64,000 bases of DNA from Patiria pectinifera (lineage: Eukaryota > Echinodermata > Asteroidea > Valvatida > Asterinidae), in contig CM057134.1 of NCBI GenBank assembly GCA_029964075.1, positions 19,756,905 to 19,820,904 of the forward strand, in the 5' to 3' direction. Under the pieces are notes generated by a model. The model was not told where the DNA came from and did no database searches. It was given only the letters and a program-made list of their open reading frames with translations. A program made the translations under genes and the position numbers. Below, one piece after another: positions 61,246-64,000 of the stretch (position 1 is the stretch's first letter; each line of letters starts with the position of its first letter).

Positions 61246-61759
61246 GTTAGTACATAGGTTTCACATAGGTTGCTCAATAAAGCAACGGGCGTTGCCAGAC
61301 CAATTTGAGGGGTGAGGGGGGGTTGACCTTCCTCTACGTGCTGAAAATTATCTTGGATTTTATCCCCGGTTATCCGGTCGCTGCAAAATAAAAAAAGTAG
61401 GGGATGGGCTGGACACCATCTGACCAATGGGGTGCTGCTCAATGCGGACGAGATTGGACACTATTGAACAGTAGGTGGCGCTATTTGTTGCGGCTTATCT
61501 GCCGTCCGACACCCAATTTTCTGACGGAGTGATTTTGCTGACAAAACCAAATCATGGGAGGGGGTGGTGTAGTGACACACCCCTTCCACCCCTCCCCCCA
61601 ATCCCTTTGCAAATTCAGAATAAGTTGTGCATGCATTTTGTCACACACTCGGGAACCAGTACGCGCATGCTTTGTGTTCCTCCCACTGCACAGATTCCAT
61701 ATCTAATCTTGAGTAATTAAGTACAAACAAGGGTTTTTGTCAGAGAGAATGGCAGATAC

Positions 61760-62331
61760 TAATGTTGTGCTTCGGGTCAGGTTGACCAGGCCAAACCGAC
61801 CCGAAATATAAATAATATAAACCGAAACCAATCTGAACTCCCCAAATCCGACCCGCCCCGTCCTGACATAAATTCAAGCAAAACCGACCCGAGCCAACCC
61901 GAAACTGAACCGACCCCCCCCCAAAAAACTGAATATCTGGCTTGGGCAACTGTGTCCGCTTTTTGTGCCTGAACTTACCCGCTTCGTGTTAAAATTGTCG
62001 TCTCTTAGTAACAGAATCATCCTACTGGTGGGCCTACACATTTTAGACTGTGGGTGAAGACCGTCGCATGCACATTCGCGCAGTGGGTTGACGTTGGTCG
62101 TACCGGGCACAGTAACTCTGCAATAATATTGCACGGCACGAATCTCCCAACTGTTCCGGTTTATTTCGGGTTTTTCACAAGATGGCTTAACCGACACGAC
62201 CCGACCTGAAAAACGCAAACGCAAAACCAAAACTGTTCCGACCTGTCTGAAATGATGAAAAAACGGACCCGATCCAAAGTCGGTTTCGGGTCAGGTCGGT
62301 TTCGGATTTGGGTCGCGTTTGCACAACATTA
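61760..62331. mobile_element. hAT-like GGGTCGG-rich element, copy 2
   Basis: Ends TAATGTTGTGC and GCACAACATTA are inverted and flanked by GCAGATAC / GCGGATAC (8 bases, one mismatch). The interior is rich in ACCCGACC / GGTCGGTT near both ends. It is related to 10679-11228. It lies downstream of ACOT7 exon 3. Confidence 0.75.
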
Positions 62332-62349
62332 GCGGATACTAGAGGTGGC

Positions 62350-62575
62350 AGCAAGTCATTTTTTGCAAGTCCAAGTCAAGTCACAAGTCAAAGCTGGTAT
62401 TTACAAGTCATTGTTTGAAAGTCCAAGTCAAGTCACAAGTCATTAGGTCCAGTCACAAGTCAAGTCACAAGTCATTAGGTCCAGTCACAAGTCAAGTCAC
62501 AAGTCATTTGGTCTAAACTCAAGTCACAAGTATCTTTGTCCAAGAACACGTCAAGTTGCACATTATTTTGTCCAG
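62350..62575 (+). repeat. AAGTCACAAGTC minisatellite
   Basis: CAAGTCAAGTCACAAGTCA and 'TAGGTCCAGTCACAAGTCAA' units repeat about a dozen times. It resembles, but is not the same as, the 33.5-kb array. Confidence 0.85.
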
Positions 62576-64000
62576 CTGTAATAAGCTAAAAGAACCTGGC
62601 GTCAACTTACGAGTTATTTTGAACATGCCTCCTTAATTCCCCTTTTTCAATGTGTTGCAATTACTATTCTTGTAGTTTATCACATATCTGTCGGATATTA
62701 GCCCTTTGTATACTTTAATAAATTTACTTTACATTGTAGAAATAAATGTTGAGATGACATGAAAAAAAGACTTCACTCATTCGATTGCATGTAGTATACT
62801 AACACTTTATTGTTCAATTTTCATGTATACTAAATGCCAACCAATGGGTTAGGCTATCCGGTATTTTACATGCAATTGACAAAGGCCTGCTTTCTTTTCA
62901 TGAAAGGTTCCTTTCAAAGTTTGTTCAACCATTACATTATTAAGCAAGAGACTTGGTCATTGAAAGCTGTAGTTTGTTGTGACAGTCTTATTGAAAACTT
63001 TTGAAACTAGTGGGAACTATTCATTTTACTGGATTCAGTCACTGAGGTCTATTTTCTGGAATGAAACTTTCTCGCTGCATCTATAAACTGCATTTATAAA
63101 CACCTTGAGTGGCCTTTTTGGGCCTTGCGTTGGGCGACTTCAATTAAAAACTAGAGGTTCGCGTTTGTTGAGTTACAAACGCAGAGTGGTCGGGCTGGCA
63201 TATTTTCTTGTGTTTACAGTGACTTAATCATAATTGAACTGCACATTACCCCTCCCATTACCCTGCATCCATTACCCTGTGTTTTTCACAAAGAAAATCA
63301 CACAACCTGCAGTTGAACTTGTTGCTACCTCGACAAGACTTGTAGGCCTATCAGGAAGTGCACGTCTGGTGCTGCATGGATGGCTACTCAAGCATACAAC
63401 CAGTTGGGACTATTGGTAGAGTTAACGAAGCCTCTAACGTTGTTGGAGTTTATGCAACATATGCTAATCATATCATAAAATGGCTTTTATGGGTTTTTTT
63501 CTTCTGCGTGGGCATAATACAATTCTGCACTGACTTAACGACAGAAAGGTTTGTGGCTACACGCTGTGGAAATATTAATTTTCAGCATTCAGGTATGAGA
63601 GCAAAACTGGCGAGGCGCGATTTCAATCGACAGAGATGCCACTTTTCCGGTTTTAATCGGAATTCCGGTTTTAAAAAAAAATCTCACAAAATTCCGGTTT
63701 TTCTGGCCGTCAAATTAACCAGAAAAAGAGAAGAAAAACTGTGGACATGCGTTGAGTTTTACCTCGATTTAGTACATTTAGGCGCACGCATGGCACAACG
63801 TTGTTCATTGAAGTAGTCTTAAAAACAGTCTTTGTGTATGTTGTTGCCGAGCCTGCATGCGACACAAGCGGCCAACGTACTTGCACGCAGTATACAACGG
63901 CGCCTCGCGCGTGCTTCACCGCGTGCGGGCGTGTTGTGTGCTAAGCACACATAGCATTCAGCCTGGAAATCAAGTCTATCATTTCAGCTTTCGGTAGTAT
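62576..64000. other. ACOT7 intron or flank, no exon found
   Basis: The expected next ACOT7 segment (AKKLTNKA-type peptide) is not present in any frame. The frame at 63358-63816 (152 codons) has a stop-free but low-similarity peptide and no splice support. Confidence 0.35.

Noticed and set aside
63358..63816. 152-codon frame near the right edge as the next ACOT7 exon
   Set aside because: It does not encode the expected hot-dog continuation and lacks a suitable acceptor in phase 1.

Overview
The window looks like intron-rich animal nuclear DNA from a marine invertebrate, most likely a deuterostome such as an echinoderm. The reasons are small exons with GT/AG borders, introns packed with short non-autonomous transposons and tRNA-derived SINEs, and animal-specific genes. 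The species assignment is inference.

Four protein genes can be read. (1) At the left edge on the minus strand (137 to 1) is the first coding exon of an ACK/TNK-type tyrosine kinase; the rest lies outside. (2) On the plus strand from 9798 to 34772 is a complete kazrin (KAZN) gene of 14 coding exons. They join without a frame break into 812 residues: an N-terminal coiled coil with the kazrin signature, a basic linker and three C-terminal SAM domains. (3) On the minus strand from 54863 to 47424 is a four-exon gene for a 356-residue, mostly disordered protein that I cannot name. It carries a near-perfect YAP/FAM181-type omega-loop TEAD-binding motif, an LxxLF segment and an AT-hook-like RGRP made across a splice junction. 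I consider it the most interesting object here. (4) On the plus strand from 59003 is the 5' half of an acyl-CoA thioesterase of the ACOT7 type (three exons), running off the right edge.

The rest is mostly repeats. A 224-bp satellite of about 12 copies occupies 3.4-6.2 kb. Kazrin introns hold repeated families: a TTAA-flanked inverted-repeat element (five copies), a 'GGATTTTGCAGGATTGAGG' family (four main copies), fold-back elements, SINEs and one truncated non-LTR retrotransposon tail. The 35-47 kb interval has no recognisable gene, but holds several inverted-repeat elements and a 1.1-kb minisatellite. At 55.9-58.0 kb at least three levels of nested insertion can be reconstructed, with target-site duplications, including a 1.25-kb element whose ends carry seven copies of a PmeI-centred palindrome.

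The genes do not form an operon or an obvious pathway. ACK and kazrin are divergent, kazrin and the TEAD-motif gene converge, and the TEAD-motif gene and ACOT7 are divergent. Exon borders and repeat boundaries were read by eye and no database search was possible.
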